Notes: a model not told the origin generated them from the sequence alone. Positions 1-5,412 are shown, numbered from the stretch's first letter. The stretch is DNA of 10,636 nucleotides from an uncultured Clostridia bacterium (GCA_900548845.1 URMI01000015.1:1-10636), one strand, 5' to 3'. A program made the numbers and translations.

Positions 1-8
1 TCCGATCT
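1..8. other. Probable residual Illumina adapter at left contig end
   Basis: The first eight bases, TCCGATCT, equal the 3' end of the common Illumina TruSeq adapter (known sequence, ending GCTCTTCCGATCT). The opposite end of the window carries the reverse-complement match, so the two ends support each other. These bases are probably not genomic and should be ignored for annotation. Confidence 0.8.
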
Positions 9-15
9 AAAATGC

Positions 16-62
16 AAAAAAGACGGCTGAAATTTGCGAAAAAGGGCAAAAATCAGCAAAAA
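16..62 (+). promoter_or_regulatory. Phased A-tracts upstream of the rpsJ promoter (UP-element / curved DNA)
   Basis: A-runs lie at 16-21, 30-32 (followed by TTT), 39-43, 48-52 and 58-62. Their centres are about 9 to 12 bases apart, close to the DNA helical repeat, and they end 15 bases before the -35 box at 78. Such an arrangement is known to bend DNA and to stimulate strong promoters through RNA polymerase alpha C-terminal domain contacts. That it does so here is inferred. No coding region is visible between 9 and 77, and no remnant of an upstream gene such as tuf. Confidence 0.5.
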
Positions 63-77
63 TATCCGTTCAAACCG

Positions 78-106
78 TTGACATCGGCTTGACATTATGG
101 TAGAAT
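78..106 (+). promoter_or_regulatory. Main housekeeping (sigma-A type) promoter of the S10-spc operon
   Basis: A perfect -35 box TTGACA (78-83) is followed after exactly 17 bases by the -10 box TAGAAT (101-106), which matches consensus at five of six positions. The -10 is preceded by TGG, giving an extended -10 element (TGN just before the hexamer). Transcription should start around 112-114 and give a leader of about 230 nt before rpsJ. A second TTGACA at 89-94 overlaps the spacer but has no -10 at a suitable distance. The quality fits the high output expected for ribosomal protein genes. Confidence 0.85.
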
Positions 107-160
107 GTTCAAGCTGTGTCATTGCGGCGTATAGGGTTGAGACGGGAAGTTACTGAAAAA

Positions 161-182
161 TCGAGGTCGGAAAGCCCCTCGG
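161..182 (+). promoter_or_regulatory. Leader hairpin P1
   Basis: CGAGG at 162-166 pairs with CCTCG at 177-181, closed outside by a T161-G182 wobble. After a two-base bulge (TC, 167-168) an inner GG/CC pair encloses an AAAG loop. The 3' arm can instead pair with 230-239 (six pairs, a two-base bulge, then four more), so P1 is probably one state of a switchable structure. Confidence 0.55.
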
Positions 183-203
183 CAGATAATTTCCGTTGAC
201 AAA

Positions 204-224
204 TGTAGGAGCACGACTCCTGCG
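204..224 (+). promoter_or_regulatory. Leader hairpin P2 carrying a Shine-Dalgarno-like arm
   Basis: AGGAG at 207-211 pairs perfectly with CTCCT at 217-221 around a five-base loop CACGA. The stem is extended by T206-G222, G205-C223 and a T204-G224 wobble. The 5' arm has the same five bases as the rpsJ ribosome binding site at 332-336. The 3' arm could therefore mask that site if P2 opened. Confidence 0.55.
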
Positions 225-230
225 ACTAAC

Positions 231-286
231 CGAGGCTTTTGCATCAAAGCACTCCAACCAAGTGTTTTTTTGATGGAGATACCTCG
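231..286 (+). promoter_or_regulatory. Long leader hairpin P3
   Basis: The stem, from the outside in, is CGAGG/CCTCG (231-235 with 282-286), a 2x2 internal loop, TTT/AGA, a G-G mismatch, CATC/GATG (242-245 with 272-275), a TTT bulge, and AAAGCACT/AGTGTTTT (246-253 with 261-268). The apical loop is CCAACCA. That is about 20 pairs including two wobbles. The seven-T run at 265-271 lies inside the stem rather than after it, so this does not look like a standard intrinsic terminator. Confidence 0.55.
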
Positions 287-301
287 ATACGCACGGATAC
301 G

Positions 302-330
302 TTGACACAAAAATCCATAGTTAGTATAAA
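302..330 (+). promoter_or_regulatory. Second promoter-like element overlapping the rpsJ ribosome binding site region
   Basis: TTGACA (302-307) and TATAAA (325-330) are separated by exactly 17 bases, matching the housekeeping promoter consensus at 11 of 12 positions. A start near 337 would leave only about seven bases before the rpsJ ATG at 344 and would exclude the Shine-Dalgarno at 331-336. Either it is a coincidence of AT-rich leader sequence, or it makes a near-leaderless rpsJ transcript that escapes leader control. The sequence match is clear; activity is unknown. Confidence 0.4.
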
Positions 331-343
331 AAGGAGTAAGCAA

Positions 344-643
344 ATGGCAAGTCAGAAGATCAGGATCAAGCTGTCGGCATACGATCACGAACTCGTCGAT
401 CAGGCGGCGCAGCGCATCGTAGAGACGATGCAGAAGGGCGGAGCAAAGATCTCCGGTCCCATCCCGCTCCCCACCGAGCGCGAGGTGGTCACCATCCTCC
501 GCTGCCCGCATAAGTATAAGGATTCGCGCGAGCAGTTTGAGCTGCGCACCTACAAGCGCATCATCGACATCTATTCCCCCAACGCCAAGCTGTTGGATTC
601 CATCCACATCCCCGCCGGCGTCGACATCAAGGTAAAACTTTGA
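344..643 (+). CDS. rpsJ: 30S ribosomal protein S10 (uS10, NusE)
   Basis: S10 is part of the 30S head and, with NusB, of rRNA transcription antitermination complexes. The 99-residue product opens with the family beta strand [11 protein letters not shown] (5-15) and holds GPIPLPT (38-44) and SREQFE (61-66), both diagnostic. The ATG at 344 follows AAGGAG (331-336) with seven bases of spacing. The frame is open further upstream to 239, but that part has no family similarity and lies in the leader. The protein is about three residues shorter than typical bacterial S10, in the segment before PAGVDI near the C-terminus, and has RTYKR (68-72) where RTHKR is usual. It is the first gene of the operon. 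Confidence 0.98.
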   Translation: MASQKIRIKLSAYDHELVDQAAQRIVETMQKGGAKISGPIPLPTEREVVTILRCPHKYKDSREQFELRTYKRIIDIYSPNAKLLDSIHIPAGVDIKVKL

Positions 644-648
644 CAAAG

Positions 649-670
649 TGATACTGCAAAAGCGGTATTG
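649..670 (+). promoter_or_regulatory. Hairpin in the rpsJ-rplC gap
   Basis: ATACTGC (651-657) pairs with GCGGTAT (662-668) around an AAAA loop: seven continuous pairs with one G-U, extended by two outer wobbles (650-669, 649-670). No U-run follows on either strand, so it is not an intrinsic terminator. It lies in one of the longest gaps in the operon (644-698, 55 bases), between the rpsJ stop and the rplC ribosome binding site. It may mark mRNA processing or control of rplC translation; this is inference. Confidence 0.5.
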
Positions 671-698
671 AGAAAAATAAAAGGAGTGAACTTTATCC

Positions 699-1349
699 AT
701 GAATAAAGCAATCATCGGCCGCAAGGTCGGCATGACGCAGATCTTCGCGGAAGACGGCAAGGTGATCCCCGTCACCGTCGTGGAAGCGGGCCCCTGCCCC
801 GTCGTTCAGGTCAAGACGGTCGAAACGGACGGCTACTGCGCCCTCAAGCTCGGCTTCGATAAGGTCGAGGACGAAAAGAAGAGCCAGCACGTCTTCAACA
901 AGCCCGACCTCGGGCAGTTCAAGAAGGCGGGCGTTACCCCCTGCAAGGTCCTCAAAGAAGTGCGCCTTGCTTCCGTCGAGGGCTTCAAGGTGGGCGATGA
1001 GCTCAAGGCAGACGTCTTCGCGGCAGGCGATAAGGTAGATGCCCACGGCACCTCCAAGGGCCACGGCTACACGGGCGTCATCAAGCGCTGGAACCAGCAC
1101 CGTTTGAAGGAAACGCACGGCGTCGGCCCTGTCCACCGCGAGCCCGGTTCCATGGGTTCCATCAGCGATCCCTCCCGCGTGTTCAAGCACAAGAACCTCG
1201 CAGGTCAGTGGGGTGTCGAGACGGTCACGATCCAGAACCTCGAAGTGGTGAGAGTGGACGCCGCAAGAAACGCCATCCTCATCAAGGGTGCCATCCCCGG
1301 CCCCAAGGGCAGCATCGTCACCCTTGCGGACAGCGTCAAGGTGAAGTAA
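699..1349 (+). CDS. rplC: 50S ribosomal protein L3 (uL3)
   Basis: L3 is an early-assembly 23S rRNA binding protein whose long loop reaches toward the peptidyl transferase centre. The 216-residue product begins IIGRKVGMTQIF (5-16), the classic L3 start. It carries the family signature around 107-130, including GTSKGHGYTG (117-126), and the loop elements PGSMG (149-153) and AGQWG (168-172) at the ribosome core. It ends with IKGAIPGPKGS. The ATG follows AAGGAG (681-686) at a rather long 12-base spacing, and no better start is present. The gene follows the hairpin-containing gap after rpsJ and is the second cistron. Confidence 0.98.
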   Translation: MNKAIIGRKVGMTQIFAEDGKVIPVTVVEAGPCPVVQVKTVETDGYCALKLGFDKVEDEKKSQHVFNKPDLGQFKKAGVTPCKVLKEVRLASVEGFKVGDELKADVFAAGDKVDAHGTSKGHGYTGVIKRWNQHRLKETHGVGPVHREPGSMGSISDPSRVFKHKNLAGQWGVETVTIQNLEVVRVDAARNAILIKGAIPGPKGSIVTLADSVKVK

Positions 1350-1360
1350 GGAGAAAAGAC

Positions 1361-1987
1361 ATGGCAAACGTGAAAGTTTACAATATGAAGGGCGCCGAGG
1401 TCGGCGAGCTCGAACTCAACGACAGCGTCTTCGGCGTGGAATACAACGAGCCCCTCATCCATCAGGCCGTCGTCACCTATCTTGCAAACGGCCGTCAGGG
1501 CACCAAGTCCACCCTCACCCGCACGGAAGTGCGCGGCGGCGGTGCAAAGCCCTGGAGACAGAAGGGCACGGGCCGTGCGCGCCAGGGTTCCATCCGCGCG
1601 CCCCAGTGGACGAAGGGCGGCGTCGTATTCGCACCCAAGTCCCGCGACTTCTCCAAGAAGATGAACAAGACCGCAAAGCGCGGCGCGCTCCTTTCCGCCC
1701 TCTCCAAGAAGGTCGCGGACGGCGAGCTCGTCGTCGTGGACGAGGTCAAGGTCTCCGCTCCCAAGACGAAGGAGATGGAGGCGTTCCGTCAGGCACTCAA
1801 GCTTGACAAGCGCACCGTCGTCGTGCTCGACGAGAACGACAAGGACGTCATCCTTGCCGCGCGCAACATCCAGAAATTCTCCACGATCTCCGTCGAAGAG
1901 ATCAACACCTACGAGATCGTCGCGAACGCGGTCGTGGTGCTCACCAAGGGCACGGTGAAAAAACTCGAGGAGGCTTACGCGGTATGA
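1361..1987 (+). CDS. rplD: 50S ribosomal protein L4 (uL4)
   Basis: L4 binds 23S rRNA, and its extended loop lines the narrow part of the nascent peptide exit tunnel. The 208-residue product shows the loop clearly: RGGGAKPWRQKGTGRARQGS (residues 58-77), then RAPQW and GGVVFAPK (86-93). This is the region where macrolide-resistance changes occur in other bacteria, and nothing here looks altered. The start at 1361 is set by TAAGGAG (1347-1353), in which the rplC stop is part of the ribosome binding site. In E. coli L4 represses its own operon through the S10 leader. Whether that applies here is not known. Confidence 0.98.
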   Translation: MANVKVYNMKGAEVGELELNDSVFGVEYNEPLIHQAVVTYLANGRQGTKSTLTRTEVRGGGAKPWRQKGTGRARQGSIRAPQWTKGGVVFAPKSRDFSKKMNKTAKRGALLSALSKKVADGELVVVDEVKVSAPKTKEMEAFRQALKLDKRTVVVLDENDKDVILAARNIQKFSTISVEEINTYEIVANAVVVLTKGTVKKLEEAYAV

Positions 1988-2274
1988 CACCCGAAGATAT
2001 CATCTTAAAGCCCGTCCTGACCGAGAAGGGTTACGACGGCATCGCGGATAAGAAGTACACGTTCATCGTCGCAAAGTCCGCCAACAAGACGCAGATCAAG
2101 ATCGCCGTCGAAGAGATGTTCGGCGTCGACGTCAAGAGCGTGAACACCGTCACCCGTCCCGGCAAGCTCAAGAGGATGGGCCGCAACGAGGGTTACACCC
2201 CCAAGACGAAGAAGGCGATCGTTCAGCTTGAAGAAGCTTCCAAACCCATCGAGTATTTCAACTCGTTGACCTAA
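1984..2274 (+). CDS. rplW: 50S ribosomal protein L23 (uL23)
   Basis: L23 sits at the tunnel exit and is the known docking point for trigger factor and the signal recognition particle. The 96-residue product has the expected small size, an N-terminal domain ending EEMFGVDVKSVNTV (43-56), and the rRNA-binding stretch RPGKLKRMGRNEGYTPKTKK (58-77). The start overlaps the rplD stop in an ATGA arrangement (1984-1987), so ribosomes finishing L4 probably reinitiate directly on L23. No independent strong ribosome binding site is needed. Confidence 0.98.
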   Translation: MTPEDIILKPVLTEKGYDGIADKKYTFIVAKSANKTQIKIAVEEMFGVDVKSVNTVTRPGKLKRMGRNEGYTPKTKKAIVQLEEASKPIEYFNSLT

Positions 2275-2294
2275 CTTAGGAGGATACAGGTATT

Positions 2295-3125
2295 ATGGCA
2301 GTCAAGAGATATAAACCCACCTCCGCGGCGCGCCGTTTCATGACCGTTCCCAACTACAAGGAACAGCTCTCGGGCGACAAGGCGGAGCGCTCCCTCCTCG
2401 AGGATCAGCGCAAGTCCGGCGGCAGAAACAACGCCGGCAGGATCACGGTCCGCCACATCGGCGGCGGCAACAAGCGCAAGTACCGCGTCATCGATTTCAA
2501 GCGCAATAAGGACGGCATCCCCGCAACGGTCAAGAGCATCCAGTACGATCCCAACCGCAGCGCGAACATCGCCCTCCTCGTCTATGCAGACGGCGAGAAG
2601 CGCTACATCCTCGCCCCCGTCGGCCTCAACGTCGGCGACAAGGTGACGAGCGGCGCAGGTTCCGATATCAAGGTGGGCAACGCGCTCGCTTTGAAGGACA
2701 TCCCCGTCGGTACCATGGTGCACAACATCGAGATGAAGCCCGGCCGCGGCGCACAGGTCGCAAGGGCTGCCGGCATCTCCGCACAGATCATGGCATGCGA
2801 AAACGGCTATGCGACCATCAAGATGCCTTCGGGCGAGATGCGCCTCATCCCCGCAGAGTGCCGCGCGACCATCGGTCAGGTCGGCAACGTCGAGCATGAG
2901 ATCATCCGCATCGGTAAGGCCGGCAAGACGCGCCACCTCGGCACCCGTCCCACCGTCCGCGGTTCGGTCATGAACCCCAACGACCACCCTCACGGCGGCG
3001 GCGAAGGCAAGTCTCCCGTCGGTCATGCAGGTCCCGAAACGCCTTGGGGCAAGCCCGCTCTCGGTTACAAGACGAGAAAGAAGAAGAACCCGACGAGCAA
3101 ATTCATCCTTAAGAGGATCAACTGA
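2295..3125 (+). CDS. rplB: 50S ribosomal protein L2 (uL2)
   Basis: L2 is one of the most conserved ribosomal proteins and is required for subunit joining and an active peptidyl transferase centre. The 276-residue length is normal. It starts [14 protein letters not shown], has [17 protein letters not shown] in the OB-fold region (48-64), the SH3-like middle domain with GDKVTSG, and the signature [18 protein letters not shown] (222-239) containing the conserved histidine near the active site. The ribosome binding site AGGAGG (2278-2283) is 11 bases from the ATG, longer than at neighbouring genes, but the start is fixed by homology. The gap after rplW is 20 bases. Confidence 0.99.
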   Translation: MAVKRYKPTSAARRFMTVPNYKEQLSGDKAERSLLEDQRKSGGRNNAGRITVRHIGGGNKRKYRVIDFKRNKDGIPATVKSIQYDPNRSANIALLVYADGEKRYILAPVGLNVGDKVTSGAGSDIKVGNALALKDIPVGTMVHNIEMKPGRGAQVARAAGISAQIMACENGYATIKMPSGEMRLIPAECRATIGQVGNVEHEIIRIGKAGKTRHLGTRPTVRGSVMNPNDHPHGGGEGKSPVGHAGPETPWGKPALGYKTRKKKNPTSKFILKRIN

Positions 3126-3139
3126 GGAGGACAGGTCAA

Positions 3140-3418
3140 ATGTCGAGAAGTGTCAAGAAAGGGCCTTACGTCGAAGCGAAGCTTTTGAGCCGCATCGAGG
3201 CCATGAACGAAGCAAACGAAAAGAAAGTGCTCAAGACCTGGTCGAGAGCATCGACGATCTTCCCTCAGATGGTCGGTCACACGATCGCCGTCTACGACGG
3301 CAGGAAGCACGTTCCCGTATATATCACGGAGGACATGGTGGGCTGCAAGCTCGGTGAGTTCGCTCCCACGAGAACGTTCCGCGGTCATACGGCGAAGACC
3401 ACGTCGCCTAAGAAGTGA
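3140..3418 (+). CDS. rpsS: 30S ribosomal protein S19 (uS19)
   Basis: S19 lies in the 30S head next to S13 and contacts the A-site tRNA region and bridge B1. The 92-residue product matches the family length. It begins [12 protein letters not shown] and contains [20 protein letters not shown] and [13 protein letters not shown] near the C-terminus, all characteristic. The ribosome binding site TGAGGAGG (3123-3130) includes the rplB stop codon and lies nine bases before the ATG. Confidence 0.99.
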   Translation: MSRSVKKGPYVEAKLLSRIEAMNEANEKKVLKTWSRASTIFPQMVGHTIAVYDGRKHVPVYITEDMVGCKLGEFAPTRTFRGHTAKTTSPKK

Positions 3419-3423
3419 GGAGG
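3417..3423 (+). promoter_or_regulatory. Ribosome binding site that decides the rplV start
   Basis: GAGGAGG shares bases with the rpsS stop TGA (3416-3418) and is six bases from ATG 3430. An in-frame GTG at 3415 precedes it and overlaps the rpsS stop, but nothing comparable lies upstream of that GTG, so ATG 3430 is preferred. Confidence 0.85.
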
Positions 3424-3429
3424 AAAGCA

Positions 3430-3828
3430 ATGGCTGGCAATATGAAGAAGAAGGCCGCAAGAGTGGAAGAAAAAAGAGAAAAACGCCCTTACGCGGTCGC
3501 AAAATATATCAGGATCTCCCCCTACAAGGTGAGAACGGTGCTCGACCTCATCCGCGGCAAGTCCGTGCAGGAGGCAGGCGCCATCCTCGACAACTGCCCC
3601 AACGGCGGCGCGGCTCCCACCAAGAAGGTGCTCATGAGCGCGGTCGCCAATGCGGAGCACAACCGCGGGATGGACAGGAACGATCTGTACGTTGCGGAGT
3701 GCTTTGCGGACGGCGGCACGATGTTGAAGAGAATGCAGCCCGTTTCCAAGGGCAGAGGCCACGCGATTTTGAAGAGAACGAGCCACATCACGGTCATCCT
3801 CGATGTGAAGCATACGGAGGGAATCTAA
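3430..3828 (+). CDS. rplV: 50S ribosomal protein L22 (uL22), N-terminally extended
   Basis: L22 contributes a long beta hairpin to the wall of the peptide exit tunnel. The 132-residue product is about 20 residues longer than the usual 110-115. The extra part is a lysine/arginine/glutamate-rich N-terminus (roughly 1-22) before the normal start of the fold, [14 protein letters not shown] (22-35). Family motifs are LDLIRGKSV (38-46), ANAEHN (73-78) and KRTSHITVI (115-123). The hairpin tip keeps K107-G108-R109 (K90-G91-R92 in E. coli), but V105 and A112 replace arginines common in the family. An internal ATG at 3442 would trim only four residues. Confidence 0.97.
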   Translation: MAGNMKKKAARVEEKREKRPYAVAKYIRISPYKVRTVLDLIRGKSVQEAGAILDNCPNGGAAPTKKVLMSAVANAEHNRGMDRNDLYVAECFADGGTMLKRMQPVSKGRGHAILKRTSHITVILDVKHTEGI

Positions 3829-3829
3829 C

Positions 3830-4489
3830 ATGGGACAGAAAGTCAATCCTCACGGCCTGAGAGTGGGCGTCATCAAGCCCTGGGACACCCAGTGGTATGC
3901 CGACAAGAAGGAGTTCTCCGTTTACCTCAAGGAGGACCATTCCATCCGTACCTTCATCAAGAAGAAGTACTACGCGGCAGCGATCAGTAAGATCCTCATC
4001 GAGAGGGCTGCGGGCAAGATCGTCGTCACCGTCTACACGGGCCGCCCCGGTGTCCTCATCGGCAAGGCAGGTTCCGAGATCGAAGTCATCAAGAAGGACC
4101 TTGTAAAGCTCACCAAGGGCAAGCAGGTCATCATCAACGTCACCGAAGTGCGTAAAGTGGACGCAGACGCTCAGCTCGTTGCAGAGAGCGTCGCGGCACA
4201 GCTCGAAAAGCGCGTTTCCTTCCGCCGTGCGATGAAGCAGGCGATCGGCAGGACGATGCGCTCGGGCGTGAAGGGCGTCAAGATGCAGGTCAGCGGCCGT
4301 CTCGACGGGCGCGAGATCGCGGGCACCGAGCACTATCACGAGGGCAGCATCCCGCTTCAGACGCTGCGTGCCGACATCGATTACGGCTTCGCGGAAGCGC
4401 ACACCACCTTCGGCATGATCGGCGTCAAGTGCTGGATCTACAAGGGCGAAGTGCTCAAAGGCGCGAAGAGAGCGGAAGGAGGCAAGTAA
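3830..4489 (+). CDS. rpsC: 30S ribosomal protein S3 (uS3)
   Basis: S3 forms part of the mRNA entry channel and helps unwind mRNA. The 219-residue product has [14 protein letters not shown] at the start, a KH RNA-binding domain with [15 protein letters not shown] (71-85, GxxG as GKAG), and a C-terminal domain ending in [17 protein letters not shown]132, R133 and K136 match the E. coli residues R131/R132/K135 implicated in helicase activity. G165 in EIAGTE stands where most homologues have arginine (EIARTE). The ATG is one base after the rplV stop, with GGAGG at 3816-3820. Confidence 0.98.
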   Translation: MGQKVNPHGLRVGVIKPWDTQWYADKKEFSVYLKEDHSIRTFIKKKYYAAAISKILIERAAGKIVVTVYTGRPGVLIGKAGSEIEVIKKDLVKLTKGKQVIINVTEVRKVDADAQLVAESVAAQLEKRVSFRRAMKQAIGRTMRSGVKGVKMQVSGRLDGREIAGTEHYHEGSIPLQTLRADIDYGFAEAHTTFGMIGVKCWIYKGEVLKGAKRAEGGK

Positions 4490-4929
4490 TGTTAATCCCG
4501 AAGAGAGTCAAGAGAAGAAAGCAGCACCGCCCCACGATGAAGGGCGCCGCTCACAAGGGCAATAAAGTGGCTTACGGCGAGTACGGCCTCGTCGCGGAAG
4601 AGAGCGGCTGGATCAAGTCCAACCAGATCGAGGCAGCCCGTATCGCAATGACGAGATTCATCAAGCGCGGCGGCAAAGTCTGGATCGACATCTTCCCCCA
4701 CAAGCCCATCACGCGTCACCCTGCGGAAGCCCGTATGGGTTCCGGTAAGGGCGCGGTGGAATACTGGATCGCGGTCGTCAAGCCCGGCACCGTGATGTTC
4801 GAAATGGCGGGCGTGAGCGAGGATATCGCACGCGAGGCAATGCGCCTTGCAGGCCACAAGCTCCCCGTCAAGTGCAAGTTCGTAAAGAAAGCGGACCTCG
4901 AAAATACTGCAGAAGGCGGTGAAGTCTGA
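4489..4929 (+). CDS. rplP: 50S ribosomal protein L16 (uL16)
   Basis: L16 is a late-assembly 50S protein near the A- and P-site tRNA elbows. The 146-residue product starts [14 protein letters not shown] and has [20 protein letters not shown] (46-65), RMGSGKG (82-88) and a C-terminal [10 protein letters not shown] (113-122), all typical. D67 in KVWIDIFP occupies a position that is usually lysine or arginine, and H71 follows where aspartate is common (FPDKP). The C-terminal tail after FV is a short acidic extension. The start shares one base with the rpsC stop (TAATG) and has GGAAGGAGG at 4474-4482. Confidence 0.98.
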   Translation: MLIPKRVKRRKQHRPTMKGAAHKGNKVAYGEYGLVAEESGWIKSNQIEAARIAMTRFIKRGGKVWIDIFPHKPITRHPAEARMGSGKGAVEYWIAVVKPGTVMFEMAGVSEDIAREAMRLAGHKLPVKCKFVKKADLENTAEGGEV

Positions 4930-5129
4930 TGAAAGGGAACGAATTCCATAACATGACCGACGTCGAGCTCGCTGAAAAGCTGAAGGAGCTCAAGAGCGAG
5001 CTTTTCAACCTCCGTTTCCGTCACGCATCGGGGCAGCTCGAAAACCCCGTCTCGATCAGAACGTGCAAGCGGAACATCGCGCGCGTCAACACCGAGATCC
5101 GTGCGCGTGAGTTAAAGGCAAAGGCATGA
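4929..5129 (+). CDS. rpmC: 50S ribosomal protein L29 (uL29)
   Basis: L29 is a small helical protein at the tunnel exit beside L23. The 66-residue product has the two-helix pattern, with [20 protein letters not shown] (18-37) followed by ENP and then a second basic helix. This is the family hallmark. The start overlaps the rplP stop as TGATG (4927-4931). Only a weak purine-rich ribosome binding site precedes it, so translation is probably coupled to rplP. Confidence 0.98.
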   Translation: MKGNEFHNMTDVELAEKLKELKSELFNLRFRHASGQLENPVSIRTCKRNIARVNTEIRARELKAKA

Positions 5130-5133
5130 GGTG
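5128..5133 (+). promoter_or_regulatory. Ribosome binding site that decides the rpsQ start
   Basis: GAGGTG begins inside the rpmC stop codon (5127-5129) and is six bases from ATG 5140. The alternative in-frame start GTG 5131 lies within this site and would add three residues, so it is unlikely. Confidence 0.7.
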
Positions 5134-5139
5134 ACGAAG

Positions 5140-5394
5140 ATGGAAAGAAATCTTAGAAAAGAAAGAGTCGGCATCGTTGTGTCCGACAAGATGGATAAGA
5201 CGGTCGTCGTCGCCGTGACGGACAAGAGCATCCACCCCGTCTACAAGAAGACGATCACGAGGACCCGCCGTTTCAAAGCGCACGACGAAGAGAACGAGTG
5301 CGGCGTCGGCGACAAGGTCCGCATCGTCGAGACGAGAAAGCTCAGCAAAGACAAGAATTGGAGAGTTGCCGAGATCGTCGAGAAGGCGAAGTAA
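5140..5394 (+). CDS. rpsQ: 30S ribosomal protein S17 (uS17)
   Basis: S17 is an OB-fold protein that binds 16S rRNA early in 30S assembly. From ATG 5140 the product is 84 residues, the expected length, and begins [20 protein letters not shown], which aligns directly with known S17 starts. The C-terminal half has [13 protein letters not shown] FKAHDEEN and [16 protein letters not shown]. It closes the S10-type gene group. The next gene, rplN, follows after 18 bases with no promoter or terminator, so the S10 and spc clusters are one transcription unit. Confidence 0.97.
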   Translation: MERNLRKERVGIVVSDKMDKTVVVAVTDKSIHPVYKKTITRTRRFKAHDEENECGVGDKVRIVETRKLSKDKNWRVAEIVEKAK

Positions 5395-5412
5395 GGAGAA
5401 GGAGAACAAACT

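Larger units (their letters stand above)
113..343 (+). promoter_or_regulatory. Structured 5' leader of rpsJ, candidate regulatory RNA
   Basis: This stretch of about 230 bases has no supported coding region. It holds three local hairpins: 161-182, 204-224 and 231-286. Segments CGAGG (162-166), CCTCG (177-181), CGAGG (231-235) and CCTCG (282-286) alternate, so 1:2 plus 3:4 pairing competes with 2:3 pairing. The CTCCT arm at 217-221 is also complementary to the rpsJ Shine-Dalgarno AGGAG (332-336). Ribosomal protein operons are commonly autoregulated through leader RNA, but I do not recognise this as a described family. Function and ligand are inference. Confidence 0.55.

Noticed and set aside
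9..77. Remnant of an upstream gene (for example tuf or fusA) or its terminator
   Set aside because: No coding frame with recognisable end and no hairpin with U-tract is visible in these bases.
203..208. ATGTAG start-stop minimal upstream reading frame in the leader
   Set aside because: No Shine-Dalgarno precedes it and such a six-base motif easily arises by chance.
246..271. Intrinsic terminator in the leader (stem AAAGCACT/AGTGTTTT plus seven T)
   Set aside because: The T-run pairs within the stem, and the GC core is only four pairs, so a functional terminator is not convincing. It is described as part of hairpin P3.
239..343. In-frame upstream extension of rpsJ
   Set aside because: No ribosome binding site, no family similarity, and it would run through the structured leader. 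ATG 344 gives the exact S10 N-terminus.
512..514. Lysine 57 in S10 at the position linked to tetracycline/tigecycline resistance in other bacteria
   Set aside because: HKYKD is the normal sequence in Bacillota S10 (as in B. subtilis), so it is not a resistance change.
3415..3429. GTG start for rplV overlapping the rpsS stop
   Set aside because: ATG 3430 has a near-perfect ribosome binding site at ideal distance, whereas the GTG has none upstream.
5131..5139. GTG start for rpsQ
   Set aside because: This GTG is part of the GAGGTG ribosome binding site for ATG 5140, which gives the standard MERN start.
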